Assembly (NCBI GenBank): GCA_947496715.1 | Contig: CANMDT010000013.1 | Location: 1 to 43,216 of the forward strand | Direction: 5' to 3' | DNA from: Myxococcales bacterium | GTDB taxonomy: Bacteria > Myxococcota_A > Bradymonadia > REDH01 | DNA length: 43,216 nucleotides | Part shown: positions 17,302 through 27,944 of the stretch, in pieces | Numbering within the stretch: the first letter of the stretch is position 1 | Layout of the letters: each line of letters opens with the position of its first letter | Notes under the pieces: model-generated | The model's input: only the letters and a program-made list of their open reading frames with translations | What the model was told of the DNA's origin: nothing | Databases searched by the model: none | Made by a program: the position numbers and the translations under genes

Positions 17302-19572
17302 ATGCCAGACCAGCCCCACGACCCGAACGTCACCGAAGCCTCCGGACTCTACGACAAGCTGACGGTCGGGAGCGCACTGGGCGTCTACACACTCTTGGAG
17401 CAGCTCTCGTCCGAGGGGCTCGAGCAGATCTGGCGCGCCAAAGAGTCGAACGCCTCGGCCGCCGATCGCCCGCTTCGGCTGACGATTGTGCATGCGGCGG
17501 CCCATGGCTCCCACGAGGCGCTCGCCTCCTTCCGCGGCCGCGCCACCGCGCTCGCTCGTCTCCGCAACCACTACATCGATCGCTCCTTCGAGCCCCAGCT
17601 CGTCTCCGGCATGGATGTTGTGGTCTCGAACGCGAGCTCCGGCGTGACGCTCGAGCACTGGCTCTCGGAGCATGTCGAGCTGATGCCGGTCGAGCGGAGC
17701 CGCGACCTCTTTCTGCAGCTCTGCGACGCGCTCGCCGCCGCCGCCGAACTGCCGGCACCCTACGGCCCGCTCGAGCACCGGCGGCTCCGGCCCGAACACC
17801 TCCTGATCGTCGAGGCAGGCGGCCAGCCCGAGCTCCGCGTCTGCAACTTCGGCCTCGCCGCCGACACCGCCGGCATTGCCTGGCGCCCCGAAGACCATGG
17901 GGCCGATGGCGAGGCCTACCTCGCTCCAGAGCAGACAGCCGGCACCCCCGTCGTGGTCACGCAGCAGACCGTTGTCTTCAGCCTCGCCGTCATCGCCATC
18001 GAGCTCCTCACCCTCCGCATGCGTCCGGCGCTCGGCCGCTGCTGGTGGGAGCTCTCCTACGACAGCGACGATACCACCGTCGCCGCCCTCGCCGAACTCC
18101 GCTCGGTCGTCCCGCTCCCAGTGCTAAAGGTGCTGTCGGGCGCCATGCTCCGCGCCCCCGAAGCCCGCTACGACTCCATCCGCACCTTCGCCGCCGCCTT
18201 CGACCAGGCCTGGCCGGAGCCCCGCCTCCCCCGCCTCCAGCAGGCCCAGGCCGACGCAACCGCCGCCGCCCGCGCCACCGCCCGCCCCAAGCCGCCGGCA
18301 CCGGCGAAGCAGGCCCCTGCACCCGCGCGATCCAACCGTCTCGCCGGTGCCGCCGGAGCCCTCGCGCTGGCCGCCGCGGCCGCCTTCTTTGCGCTCCGTC
18401 CCAGCGTTGAACCCGCGGCGACACCAGGCGAGGGCTCCGCCGATGCTGCGGCCGCGCCCACCGGCGACAAACCCACCCCACCACCTGTCGCGGCCGCAGC
18501 CGGCGGCTTGGGGGCGGTGGTGGCTGCGGGCTCGGGGAGCGGCGCGGCGGGCACAGAAGCCGAGGGCTCCGCCGCAATGCCCGTCGCCGCGCCGCTTCTG
18601 CCCATGGTCAACCGGCAGCTCGGCCAGCCCTGCGACCAGCCGACGCAGTGCGCCTCCAGCCTCTGCTCCAACAAGCACTGCGCACCTGAGGGCTTCGCCT
18701 ACATCCCGGCCGGGACCTTCACCCGCGGGACGCCCGCCACCGAGCTGGGCCACAAGAGCACGGAGTGGCAGGCGGAGGTGGTCATCGAGAGCCCCTTCTT
18801 CCTCCAGATGGCAGAGGTCTCGCAACGGGACTGGAGGGCCGTCATGGAGAGCAACCCCTCCAAGTTCGCCGCCTGCGGCGACGGCTGCCCGGTAGACAGC
18901 GTCTCCTGGTGGGATGGCGCAGCCTACCTCAACGCCCGATCGGCAAAGGAGCAGCTCACCGCCTGCTACCAGCTCGGAGGCTGCACCGGCGACGCAAAGC
19001 AGGCGGGCACCAAGCCATTCGCCTGCCAGAGCGCCACGCTGCGCGACGACTGCACCGGCTACCGCTACCCGACGGAGGTGGAGTGGGAGTATGCCGCACG
19101 GGCCGGCACGACGAGCGCCACCTACCGCGGCAACATCCGGCTCGACTCCACCCGCGGCTTCGTGTGCGGCGCGGAGTCGGCGCTCGATGGCATCGCCGTC
19201 TGGTACTGCGGCGCCGAGGCCCGCTTCGAGAGCGGCGTCTCGGGCGCAGGCCATGAGGGGCCTGCTCAAATCGGTCCGGCGCGAGCGAGAGTCCGCACCC
19301 CGAACCCCTGGGGCCTCTACGACATGCTCGGCAATGTAGCGGAATGGACCGATTCGGCCTTCATCAACAGCCCGACCGAGGCGTTGCCACGGACAGCCGG
19401 GGCGGTGGAGAGCCGCGTTGTCCGAGGAGGCAGCTGGAACGACCCGCCGCTCGACCTGCGGGCGGGCGCCCGGAGCCAGATACAGGCGGGATCAAGCTCG
19501 CCGCAGCGAGGGTTCCGTCCTGCCAGAAGACTGACGATACCCGCCACGGCAAAAAACGATCGGCCCCATTGA
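17302..19572 (+). CDS. Pseudokinase-FGE (formylglycine-generating-enzyme fold) fusion protein
   Basis: A protein of about 756 residues with three parts. Residues 25-305 resemble a Ser/Thr kinase domain: HRRLRPEHLLI (from 159) stands where HRDLKPEN should be, CNFGLA (181-186) replaces DFG, and YLAPEQTAG (206-214) matches the APE region. The catalytic Asp and the metal-binding Asp are both missing, and the VAIK lysine is not apparent, so it looks catalytically dead. A hydrophobic Ala-rich helix near 347-365 probably crosses the membrane, followed by a Gly/Ala/Pro linker and a CxxxxxCxxxxCxxxxC cluster (444-460). Residues 464-743 form an FGE/SUMF1-type domain (FAYIPAGTFTRG, YRYPTEVEWEYAARAG, GLYDMLGNVAEW, RVVRGGSWNDPP). 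It lacks the two C-terminal catalytic cysteines of true FGE. ATG at 17302 preferred over a TTG five codons upstream; neither has a clear ribosome-binding site. Confidence 0.85.
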   Translation: MPDQPHDPNVTEASGLYDKLTVGSALGVYTLLEQLSSEGLEQIWRAKESNASAADRPLRLTIVHAAAHGSHEALASFRGRATALARLRNHYIDRSFEPQLVSGMDVVVSNASSGVTLEHWLSEHVELMPVERSRDLFLQLCDALAAAAELPAPYGPLEHRRLRPEHLLIVEAGGQPELRVCNFGLAADTAGIAWRPEDHGADGEAYLAPEQTAGTPVVVTQQTVVFSLAVIAIELLTLRMRPALGRCWWELSYDSDDTTVAALAELRSVVPLPVLKVLSGAMLRAPEARYDSIRTFAAAFDQAWPEPRLPRLQQAQADATAAARATARPKPPAPAKQAPAPARSNRLAGAAGALALAAAAAFFALRPSVEPAATPGEGSADAAAAPTGDKPTPPPVAAAAGGLGAVVAAGSGSGAAGTEAEGSAAMPVAAPLLPMVNRQLGQPCDQPTQCASSLCSNKHCAPEGFAYIPAGTFTRGTPATELGHKSTEWQAEVVIESPFFLQMAEVSQRDWRAVMESNPSKFAACGDGCPVDSVSWWDGAAYLNARSAKEQLTACYQLGGCTGDAKQAGTKPFACQSATLRDDCTGYRYPTEVEWEYAARAGTTSATYRGNIRLDSTRGFVCGAESALDGIAVWYCGAEARFESGVSGAGHEGPAQIGPARARVRTPNPWGLYDMLGNVAEWTDSAFINSPTEALPRTAGAVESRVVRGGSWNDPPLDLRAGARSQIQAGSSSPQRGFRPARRLTIPATAKNDRPH

Positions 19573-19597
19573 CCGTCCAAGATCGCCCCTCTACACC
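19569..19597 (+). promoter_or_regulatory. Possible promoter for rpoD
   Basis: TTGACC (19569-19574) and TACACC (19592-19597) have a 17-base spacer, just at the end of the pseudokinase-FGE gene and about 60 bases before the rpoD start. A good -35 with a weak -10. Confidence 0.35.
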
Positions 19598-19655
19598 GCC
19601 GAACGCAGGACAAAAACTGCAATCTTGAGGGCGTTTCGGTCTGGCAAGGAGCGAC

Positions 19656-21542
<1,887 letters not shown>

Positions 21543-21563
21543 CCTTTATCTTGCGTGTATTCT

Positions 21564-21592
21564 TTGATTTTGACGCACGAGTCGTTTAGCAG
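21564..21592 (+). promoter_or_regulatory. Possible promoter for tRNA-Met
   Basis: TTGATT (21564-21569) and TAGCAG (21587-21592) have a 17-base spacer and end 28 bases before the tRNA. Placement is right; the -10 box is weak. Confidence 0.35.
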
Positions 21593-21620
21593 AGCGGCCC
21601 TCTGGCAGCTGCCGACATTC

Positions 21621-21693
21621 GGGCCCATAGCTCAGTGGTCAGAGCTGGCGGCTCATAACCGCTTGGTCCCTGGTTCGAACCCAGGTGGGCCTA
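21621..21693 (+). tRNA. tRNA-Met (anticodon CAT), elongator type
   Basis: A 73-base cloverleaf: acceptor GGGCCCA pairs with TGGGCCT, D stem GCTC/GAGC, anticodon stem GGCGG/CCGCT around CTCATAA, T stem CCTGG/CCAGG around TTCGAAC, discriminator A. The anticodon is CAT. There is no C1-A72 mismatch and no run of three G-C pairs at the anticodon stem base as in initiator tRNA, so I call it elongator tRNA-Met; a tRNA-Ile2 whose CAT is modified to lysidine is the alternative. The first pair is G1-T72, a wobble pair. CCA is not encoded, so the CCA-adding enzyme at 23046-24401 must finish it. Confidence 0.93.
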
Positions 21694-21817
21694 CTCGTTT
21701 CGAAACCTTACCCCCAGTTCTCTTGGTCCTCTCCCTCTTCGCGGCTCTGAGCCACCCCTACGACGCCTACTCGGCGCTCCGCAGCGGCTCGCCCAACCAG
21801 AGGACCTCTCCAGAACA

Positions 21818-21847
21818 CCGCAGCAACTGCGGCGGGTCCCCCCGTTT
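21818..21847 (+). terminator. Possible terminator after tRNA-Met
   Basis: CCGCAG (21818-21823) and CTGCGG (21827-21832) form a short hairpin with a CAA loop, framed by GGACC and GGTCC further out, and followed by TTTT at 21844-21847. The stem is short and the T run interrupted by C residues, so this is tentative. Confidence 0.3.
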
Positions 21848-21896
21848 TGCCTTCTCCTTGCTCCTTCTTCGTGCCGTCCGATCCTAGAGGTGTGCC

Positions 21897-22631
21897 TTGC
21901 AAAAAGAGTTGATGCTCCTCCGCCAGCTCCAAGAGTTTGATCTTCAAATCCAGGCCATCAACAGCCGCGCAGAAGAGATGCGTGAAGACCTCGAGGAGCT
22001 CAACCAGCTCCACGACGGCCTCAACGACTCTCTGCTGACGCAGAAGAAGCAGCTCTCCGACACCCGCACGATGATGAAGGAAAAGGAGGATATGCTCGCC
22101 AACAACGAAGAGCGGCATAACCTCTCCAAGTCGCGCCTCAACCAGGTCTCCAACACCCGCGAGTACAACGCGCTCGAGAAGGAGATGGAGACCATCCGCA
22201 AGATGAATGGTCTCCTCGAGGAGGAGCGCGAGTCGCTCCGCGAGGCCATCGAAGGCTCCGAGACCGACGTTGCCGACAAGCAGGGCAAGGTCGCCCACCT
22301 CAAGTCGCAGATCGACGAGGCCCTCTCCATCATGGAGCACGAGGCCGCGACCGCCGGCGCAAAGACCGACAAGCTCTCCGCGGAGCGGCTCACGGTCCGC
22401 AACCAGATCGAGAAGACCCTCGTTCGCCGCTACGAGTTCATCGCCGGTCGGCGCCCGGGCAAGGCCGTCGTCTCGGCCCATCAGGGCATGTGCACCGGCT
22501 GCAACATGATGCTGCCCCCGCAGCTCTACAACGAGCTCCAGCTCGGCCTGAAGATTCTGCAGTGCACCAACTGCCAGCGCATTCTCTTCTACGAGTCCGA
22601 GGAGGACCGAGCCCGCAACAAGGCGGGCTAG
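21897..22631 (+). CDS. Coiled-coil protein with C4-type zinc ribbon
   Basis: A 244-residue protein with a long charged coiled coil (about 5-190; many Glu, Lys, Leu heptads) and a C-terminal zinc ribbon with CTGC near 199-202 and CTNC near 222-225. This is the zf-RING_7 type found in the HP0958/CT398 group. Members have been linked to flagellar gene control and RNA or protein binding, but the function in this lineage is unknown. The start codon is TTG at 21897, supported by AGAGG at a suitable distance. rnpB begins only 9 bases after its stop, so the two may be transcribed together. Confidence 0.85.
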   Translation: MQKELMLLRQLQEFDLQIQAINSRAEEMREDLEELNQLHDGLNDSLLTQKKQLSDTRTMMKEKEDMLANNEERHNLSKSRLNQVSNTREYNALEKEMETIRKMNGLLEEERESLREAIEGSETDVADKQGKVAHLKSQIDEALSIMEHEAATAGAKTDKLSAERLTVRNQIEKTLVRRYEFIAGRRPGKAVVSAHQGMCTGCNMMLPPQLYNELQLGLKILQCTNCQRILFYESEEDRARNKAG

Positions 22632-22640
22632 TGCCTCCCC

Positions 22641-23030
22641 GCCCGATTGGGATGGGTGCGTGACCGCTGGCCAAAAGCTGGAGGAAAGTCCGGGCTCCAC
22701 AGGGTAGGATGGTCGCTAACGGCGACCGAGGGTAACCTCAGGGAAAGTGCAACAGAAAACAGACCGCCGCTCGGCTCTCCGAAAGGGGGGTAGCGGTAAG
22801 GGTGAAAAGGTGGGGTAAGAGCCCACCGGCCGACGGGTGACCGAAGGCGCACGGTAAACCCCATCCGGAGCAAGATCAGATAGAGACCAATCAGGGAAAC
22901 CTGGACGGGCGTCCCGCTCGGTGGCCTCGGGTTGATCGCACGAGACCATGAGCAATCATGGCCCTAGAAGAATGGTCACGACCCGCTAACGCGGGAACAG
23001 AACCCGGCTTACATCCCATCCCAATCGGGC
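22641..23030 (+). ncRNA. rnpB: RNase P RNA (bacterial type A)
   Basis: The catalytic RNA that removes 5' leaders from pre-tRNAs. The conserved core is plain: GAGGAAAGTCCGGGCTCC near the 5' end, then CAGGGAAAGTGCAACAGAAA, a GGTAAGGGTGAAA segment, and near the 3' end ACAGAACCCGGCTTAC. The ends pair in an unusually long, perfect 16-bp P1 helix, 22641-22656 with 23015-23030, which defines the limits given (about 390 bases; the mature ends could be a few bases inside). Reading frames on either strand here are accidental. It lies between the zinc-ribbon gene and cca. Confidence 0.96.
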
Positions 23031-23045
23031 ACCCTCGTCTCTCCC

Positions 23046-24401
23046 ATGCCCCACGACGAAGCACAGGCCATCCAGGATCTGCTCAGCAGCTACGCCGGGC
23101 TCTTCGGCTTCTTCGAGGCTGAAGGAGAGGAGCTTGTCATCGTGGGCGGCGCGGTGCGCGACCTCATCGCCGCGGCAGCGCTGCCGGCCAAACTTGATGT
23201 CGACTTCGCCACCTCGGCGCTGCCCGACAAGACCATCGACATCCTGAAGAAGAACAAGCTCCGCTTCTTCACCACGGGCATCCGCTTCGGCACCATCTCC
23301 ACCATCCATGGGGAGAAGACGCTCGAGCTGACCACCTACCGGCCAGACGAGAGCTACACCCCGGGCAGCCGCAAACCCGAGGTCTCCTTCGGTACCTCGC
23401 TGGAGGCCGACCTCATCCGGCGCGACCTCTCCATCAACGCCATGGCGCTCCGCAGCGACGGCTCGATCGTCGACCTGTTCGGCGGCCGCGAGGCGATCGC
23501 GGCACGGCGGCTCGAGGTGCCCGGCGGAGGGCTCGAGCGCACCCGGATCATCCTCCGCGACGACCCGCTCCGCATCCTCCGCATCGCTCGATTTGCGGCT
23601 CGTCTCGATTACCGCGCCACCGATGAGACAACGACGGCCGCGACCGAGTGCGCACCCTGGCTGCAGACCATCTCGCACGAGCGCTGGAAGGCCGAACTCG
23701 ACAAGCTGCTCGTTGCGCCCCACCCCGCTGCAGGGCTGCGCTGGCTGCAGCAGACCGGCGCGCTGCGCGAGGTGCTCCCCGAGGCGCTGCCGCTGCTGGA
23801 GAGCGACGGCTTTGACCGCTGGTGTGAGGCGCTGCAGCAGCTCCCTACCGAGCCCCATCACCTGCGCTGGGCCTGGTTGCTGCTCGGTGCGGCGATGGCT
23901 GGCGCCGAGGCGGGCGATGCCACAACCTGGCCCGAGGCTTCGGTGCGGCAGCAGACGGTGGCGCTGCTCGCAGACCGACTCAAGTGGAGCAACGAGGAGC
24001 GGCAGGTGGTGAGCGAGCTCGTCGCCCTGCCCCATTCGACCGCACAGCTTGCGGCGCTGCCCGAGCTCGAACTGCGGCGCTGGATTGCCCGCACGGAGCC
24101 CCGCGTTGCCGACCAGTGCGCGCTGCTCGTCGCGCTCACACAGATTGGCGGAGAGGGTGCCGCGCTGGCCCCCTTCCTTGCGCGGGTGGAGGCGCTCAGC
24201 GGCGATGCTACGCCTGTGCCGCAGCTCCCGCTGGGGTTCGGCAAGGTGCTGATGACAGAGCTCGGGCTGCAGCCAGGCCCGGCCGTCGGGCAGGCGGTCG
24301 AAGCCGTGAAGCAGGCCATCGTCGACGGCCTCCTGCCCAACCGGGGCGAGGCGCATGACTACCTCGCCTGGCTCCGCAACCGGGCCGAAACCGACGCCTA
24401 A
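23046..24401 (+). CDS. cca: CCA-adding tRNA nucleotidyltransferase
   Basis: A 451-residue class II nucleotidyltransferase that adds the CCA end to tRNAs without a template. Motifs: VGGAVRDLI (33-41), the catalytic DVD at 51-53, the NTP-selecting RRDLSINAMAL (125-135), and DDPLRILRIARFAARL. No HD phosphohydrolase motif is visible in the C-terminal half, unlike some proteobacterial Cca proteins. Poly(A) polymerase of the PcnB type is the alternative reading. The start lies 15 bases after rnpB, with no clear ribosome-binding site. Its 3' end overlaps the convergent GNAT-like gene by 4 bases. The adjacent tRNA-Met lacks an encoded CCA, which fits the assignment. Confidence 0.93.
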   Translation: MPHDEAQAIQDLLSSYAGLFGFFEAEGEELVIVGGAVRDLIAAAALPAKLDVDFATSALPDKTIDILKKNKLRFFTTGIRFGTISTIHGEKTLELTTYRPDESYTPGSRKPEVSFGTSLEADLIRRDLSINAMALRSDGSIVDLFGGREAIAARRLEVPGGGLERTRIILRDDPLRILRIARFAARLDYRATDETTTAATECAPWLQTISHERWKAELDKLLVAPHPAAGLRWLQQTGALREVLPEALPLLESDGFDRWCEALQQLPTEPHHLRWAWLLLGAAMAGAEAGDATTWPEASVRQQTVALLADRLKWSNEERQVVSELVALPHSTAQLAALPELELRRWIARTEPRVADQCALLVALTQIGGEGAALAPFLARVEALSGDATPVPQLPLGFGKVLMTELGLQPGPAVGQAVEAVKQAIVDGLLPNRGEAHDYLAWLRNRAETDA

Positions 24402-25249
24402 CGGAGCCCACTCCAGGGCGGTGCGAGCATGCCCGTCGGCTCCACAAACCAGGCGGCGCCGCGGCTCGTAGAGACCGGCACGGCATGGCCCGCCGCAATC
24501 GCCGCAGCGCGCACGGCGGTCCACGATTGGAGGCGGGCGAGCTGTTCGGCGCGGGCCTCTGCGCTCCGCTGATAGGCGAAGCGGAGCGTGACGCAGCCGC
24601 TCCGCACCTCGTCGGCGCGGCTGTCGAAGAGCACTGCCTCCAGGTCGGCACCGTTGCTCGGATGCACGCGCAGGATGGGCAGCCAGGGCCGCCCCTTCTC
24701 GTCGCAGAGACCGGCAATTGCCTGCTGCATCTGCACCTCAGGCGACGAAGCGGCGTAGGCCGGCAGCGACGCCACCAGCGCTGCCGCCTCGGGCAACCCC
24801 TGCGCGGGCGAGAGCGTCCGCACCTGTGCAACACCGCCACGGTCGAGCACCCAAGCGAGCGCGGCACCAACAAGCGACCGTTGGGCACCGCTCCCGCGGG
24901 CGGCGGGCGACACCGTCAGCGCGATGAAGTGCCAGAAGCCACCGATGGGCCAGCCCAGCTCGTCGAGCCAGCGCGGCGACAGCTCGGTCGAACGGTTGAA
25001 GAGATCATCGAAGCGGCTCACAGGCTCGGGCTGCCAGACACCGACGATCACGCCGAGCAGCGCGCCGGCCTCGTCCCGGTGCGCGATGACCACCATCGGA
25101 TGGGGTCCGTCGGCGGCCAGAAACGAGCGCCATCGCCAGACGCCCGCTGCCCGCCAGTCGGCGTCGCAGAGCGCATCGAACGCCGCCGCAAAAGCGGGCA
25201 GAAGGTCGAAGTCGGAGGCTCGATAGACCGAGAAGCCGGCGTCCAGCAT
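24398..25249 (-). CDS. GNAT-like acetyltransferase, function unknown
   Basis: A 283-residue protein. The middle (about 105-145) looks like the acetyl-CoA-binding motif A of GNAT enzymes: WHFIALTVSPAARGSGAQRS, followed by LVGAALAWVLDRG and VRTLSPAQGLPEAA. The later part (VHPSNGADLEAVLFDSR) resembles a second small domain seen in some large GNAT-like proteins. I do not recognise a specific family. Its ATG overlaps the stop codon of the dehydrogenase gene (TGATG), so the two are translationally coupled and probably act together. Confidence 0.6.
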   Translation of the reverse strand: MLDAGFSVYRASDFDLLPAFAAAFDALCDADWRAAGVWRWRSFLAADGPHPMVVIAHRDEAGALLGVIVGVWQPEPVSRFDDLFNRSTELSPRWLDELGWPIGGFWHFIALTVSPAARGSGAQRSLVGAALAWVLDRGGVAQVRTLSPAQGLPEAAALVASLPAYAASSPEVQMQQAIAGLCDEKGRPWLPILRVHPSNGADLEAVLFDSRADEVRSGCVTLRFAYQRSAEARAEQLARLQSWTAVRAAAIAAGHAVPVSTSRGAAWFVEPTGMLAPPWSGLR

Positions 25250-26280
25250 CAGCCCTCTTTCGGCACAAGCACGAGCCGGCCGCGGAGGCCGCCGGCCCGA
25301 ATCGCCTGGTGCGCCTGTTCGGCCTCTTCGAGCGGCATGGTGCGCTCCACATTCGACGACAGCGGCCGCTCGCGATGCAGTGCCAGCACACCGCGCATGT
25401 CGGCCGCGGTGGCGCCGCTGCTGCCCACCAGCTTGATGCTCGAGACAATGAGGAAGCCCAGGTTGAGGCTTACCGACTCCTGCACCACATTGCCGATAAC
25501 CGTCATGCCGCCGCCCACGCGCAGCGACCGCATCGTGGCGTTGAAGGTGGGCTGTCCAACGCAGTCGAGTGCAACATCGGCCCGCCAGGCGCCGAGCTGT
25601 TTGTGAAAGCTGCCGCCCGCATCGACGATGACCCGCTGCGCGCCAAGCCCGGTCACAAAGTCCACATGCTCCGCGCTCCGCACCACCGCCACCACCTCGG
25701 CGCCCATCCGCAGTCCGAGCTGCACCGCGGCCGCACCCACGCCACCGTTCGCGCCGGTCACGAGTAGACGCGTGCCGGGCCCGATCGGCGCATGGTGCAT
25801 CAGCCCCCGATAGGCGGTCCCAAAGGTGCAGTGCAGCACCGCCGCGAGCGACGGCTCCAGGTCGTCGGGCAGCGCGTAGAGGCCCAGCTCGGGCGAGACT
25901 ACATGGGTCGCGTAGCCGCCATCGGCCATGAGCCCGAAGACCCAGGCCGCAGCATCACACTGTGAGGTCTGCCCCGCCTTGCAGGCCACGCAGGTGCCGC
26001 AGGAGTCGCGGTGCATCGTGCCGACGCGGTCGCCCAGCTTCCAGGCCGTGACGCCCTCGCCTACCGCGATGATCCGGCCCACCGTCTCGTGGCCAGGCGT
26101 GACGGGCAGCGCCACAAAGGGGAAGCGGCCAGAGCGGTCGATGAGGTCACGGAAGCAGACGCCACAGGCCTCCACCTTCACCAGCACCTTGCCCGCGCCA
26201 GGGTCTGACGGTGGCTCAAACGCCTCAACCAGCATCGGCGTGTCGAACCCCAGCGCCTCCATCCTGACCCGCTTGCCCAT
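25249..26280 (-). CDS. Zinc-binding medium-chain dehydrogenase/reductase
   Basis: A 343-residue MDR-family enzyme. Catalytic zinc ligands are visible as Cys42 (CGVCFRD) and His64-Glu65 (GHE). Four structural-zinc cysteines sit at 94, 97, 100 and 108 (SCGTCVACKAGQTSQC). The nucleotide-binding motif is VTGANGGVGAAAVQLG. The pattern GNVVQESVSLNLGF and SSGATAADM near the end recalls archaeal acryloyl-CoA reductase-type members, so an enoyl- or acryloyl-CoA reductase is possible besides an alcohol dehydrogenase. The ATG has GGGAGA upstream. It is coupled to the downstream GNAT-like gene by a TGATG overlap. Confidence 0.85.
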   Translation of the reverse strand: MGKRVRMEALGFDTPMLVEAFEPPSDPGAGKVLVKVEACGVCFRDLIDRSGRFPFVALPVTPGHETVGRIIAVGEGVTAWKLGDRVGTMHRDSCGTCVACKAGQTSQCDAAAWVFGLMADGGYATHVVSPELGLYALPDDLEPSLAAVLHCTFGTAYRGLMHHAPIGPGTRLLVTGANGGVGAAAVQLGLRMGAEVVAVVRSAEHVDFVTGLGAQRVIVDAGGSFHKQLGAWRADVALDCVGQPTFNATMRSLRVGGGMTVIGNVVQESVSLNLGFLIVSSIKLVGSSGATAADMRGVLALHRERPLSSNVERTMPLEEAEQAHQAIRAGGLRGRLVLVPKEG

Positions 26281-26423
26281 GACGATCTCCCAGTCTGTTG
26301 TGCGGCCACCAACCTACGATTTCGTCGCACGCGGCGCCACACAAAACCCCGCACCGAGCGCACCCGTTGCCGCCCGCTGCGGCCAAGACTAGACCGCTGC
26401 CATCGCCCGCTCCGGAGATGCCC

Positions 26424-27944
26424 ATGTCGACGCTTCAGGTCCGCATCCGAAACGCCACGGTCATGCTCCCCAACGGGCCCGATCACCGTACCGTTGGCAT
26501 CCGCGATGGCCGGATCCTGCTCGACCCGCTAGATAGGCTCGCCGCGGAGCGTGAGATCGACGCGACCGGCCTCACCCTGATGCCCGGCGTCATCGATGCC
26601 CACCTCCACTTTCGCGACCCTGGCTTTGCGCACAAAGAAGACCTCTTCACCGGCCCGCTCGCAGCGGTCACGGGCGGCGTGACCACCTTCTTCGATATGC
26701 CCAACACCTCACCCTCCACCACCTCGCAGGCTCGTCTGGCGGAGAAGCTCGCCATCGCCTCGCACAAGAGCCTCGCAAACTTCGGCTTCTATCTGGGCGC
26801 CACCTCCGAGGCGTCCGGCGCGATCGCCAACCTCCCCGACCTCGCCGCGCTCCGGCGGAGCCCCGGCATCAAAATCTTCATCGGCTCGAGCACAGGCGAC
26901 CTGCTCGTGGAACAACAGGAGGCGCTTGAGCGCATCTTCGCCGAGACGACAGCGCCCATCTGCGCCCACTGTGAAGACGAAGAGACCATCCGCGAAAGCC
27001 GTGAGGCGCTCGTCAGCATCACCAGCGTCGCGGATCACTCCCGCATTCGCGACGTGAAGGCGGCGGTGCGTTGCACCTGGCGCACGCTCGAGCTCGCGCT
27101 CCGCCACCGCCACCGCTTCCACCTGCTCCACGTCTCGACCGCCGCAGAGGCCGTGTTGCTCGCCCGCTTCTTCCTTACGGGCGCGCTTGTGAGCCGCGAG
27201 GTCGCAGAGGCACTGGCCAACACGCCCGCGAGCGAGCATCTCCGTGAGCTCGAGGCGATCCCCTTCGGCGGCGCCCTTGCCTTCGCACGCGACCCGGCCA
27301 CCGCCGCAGACGATCCGCGCCACCTGCTCTCTGCAGAGGCCTGCCCCCACCACTTCCTGCTCTCCACCGACGACTACGCGCGGCTCGGCACGCTCGTGCA
27401 GATGAACCCGCCCGTGAAGTCGCCCGACGATGCCCGCGCCATCTGGGCCGGACTCAAGGCCGGCGCGCTGCAGATGGGCGCCACCGACCATGCCCCGCAC
27501 ACGCCCGCAGAGAAGGCCGCGGCCTACCCCACCTCGCCCTCCGGCATGCCTGCCGTGGCCCATCTGCTAGGCCTCTTCACCGAGCGGGCGCTGGCAGATG
27601 GCCTACCCTTCCACGAGGTGGTCCGCTGGCTCTGCGACAGGCCCGCACGCATCTGGGGCATCGCGGGCAAGGGGCGGATCGAAGAGGGCTTCGACGCAGA
27701 CCTCGTGCTGCTCGATCCCGAGGCGCCGCACAGGCTGAATGAGGGCTTCCGATACCACTGCGGCACCAACCCCTGGGAGGGGATGCCGATGCGCGGCGCC
27801 ATCGAGGCGGTCTTTGTGGGCGGCAACCAGGTTTCGGACGGACGGCCCGCCGACATCGAGGCCGCGCTTCAGCTCCCGCGCGGACGCGAGGTCGCCTTCT
27901 TGGAGCCGCGCCCCTCACCGTGGGCCGCGGGGGGCGAGTCGTGA
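26424..27944 (+). CDS. pyrC: Dihydroorotase (cyclic amidohydrolase family)
   Basis: A 506-residue metal-dependent amidohydrolase. The [10 protein letters not shown] motif supplies metal ligands His60 and His62, and DMPNT matches dihydroorotases. Other metal or substrate sites are [32 protein letters not shown] and ATDHAPHTP. Dihydroorotase closes carbamoyl-aspartate to dihydroorotate in pyrimidine synthesis; allantoinase or hydantoinase are alternatives. It is longer than the typical ~430 residues. Of two ATGs, 26424 is chosen because GGAG stands six bases upstream; it directly abuts the 26418 ATG. It overlaps aroC by 4 bases. Confidence 0.85.
   Translation: MSTLQVRIRNATVMLPNGPDHRTVGIRDGRILLDPLDRLAAEREIDATGLTLMPGVIDAHLHFRDPGFAHKEDLFTGPLAAVTGGVTTFFDMPNTSPSTTSQARLAEKLAIASHKSLANFGFYLGATSEASGAIANLPDLAALRRSPGIKIFIGSSTGDLLVEQQEALERIFAETTAPICAHCEDEETIRESREALVSITSVADHSRIRDVKAAVRCTWRTLELALRHRHRFHLLHVSTAAEAVLLARFFLTGALVSREVAEALANTPASEHLRELEAIPFGGALAFARDPATAADDPRHLLSAEACPHHFLLSTDDYARLGTLVQMNPPVKSPDDARAIWAGLKAGALQMGATDHAPHTPAEKAAAYPTSPSGMPAVAHLLGLFTERALADGLPFHEVVRWLCDRPARIWGIAGKGRIEEGFDADLVLLDPEAPHRLNEGFRYHCGTNPWEGMPMRGAIEAVFVGGNQVSDGRPADIEAALQLPRGREVAFLEPRPSPWAAGGES

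Noticed and set aside
22628-22955. Minus-strand frames of 79-81 codons
   Set aside because: They lie within the RNase P RNA, which is unmistakable.
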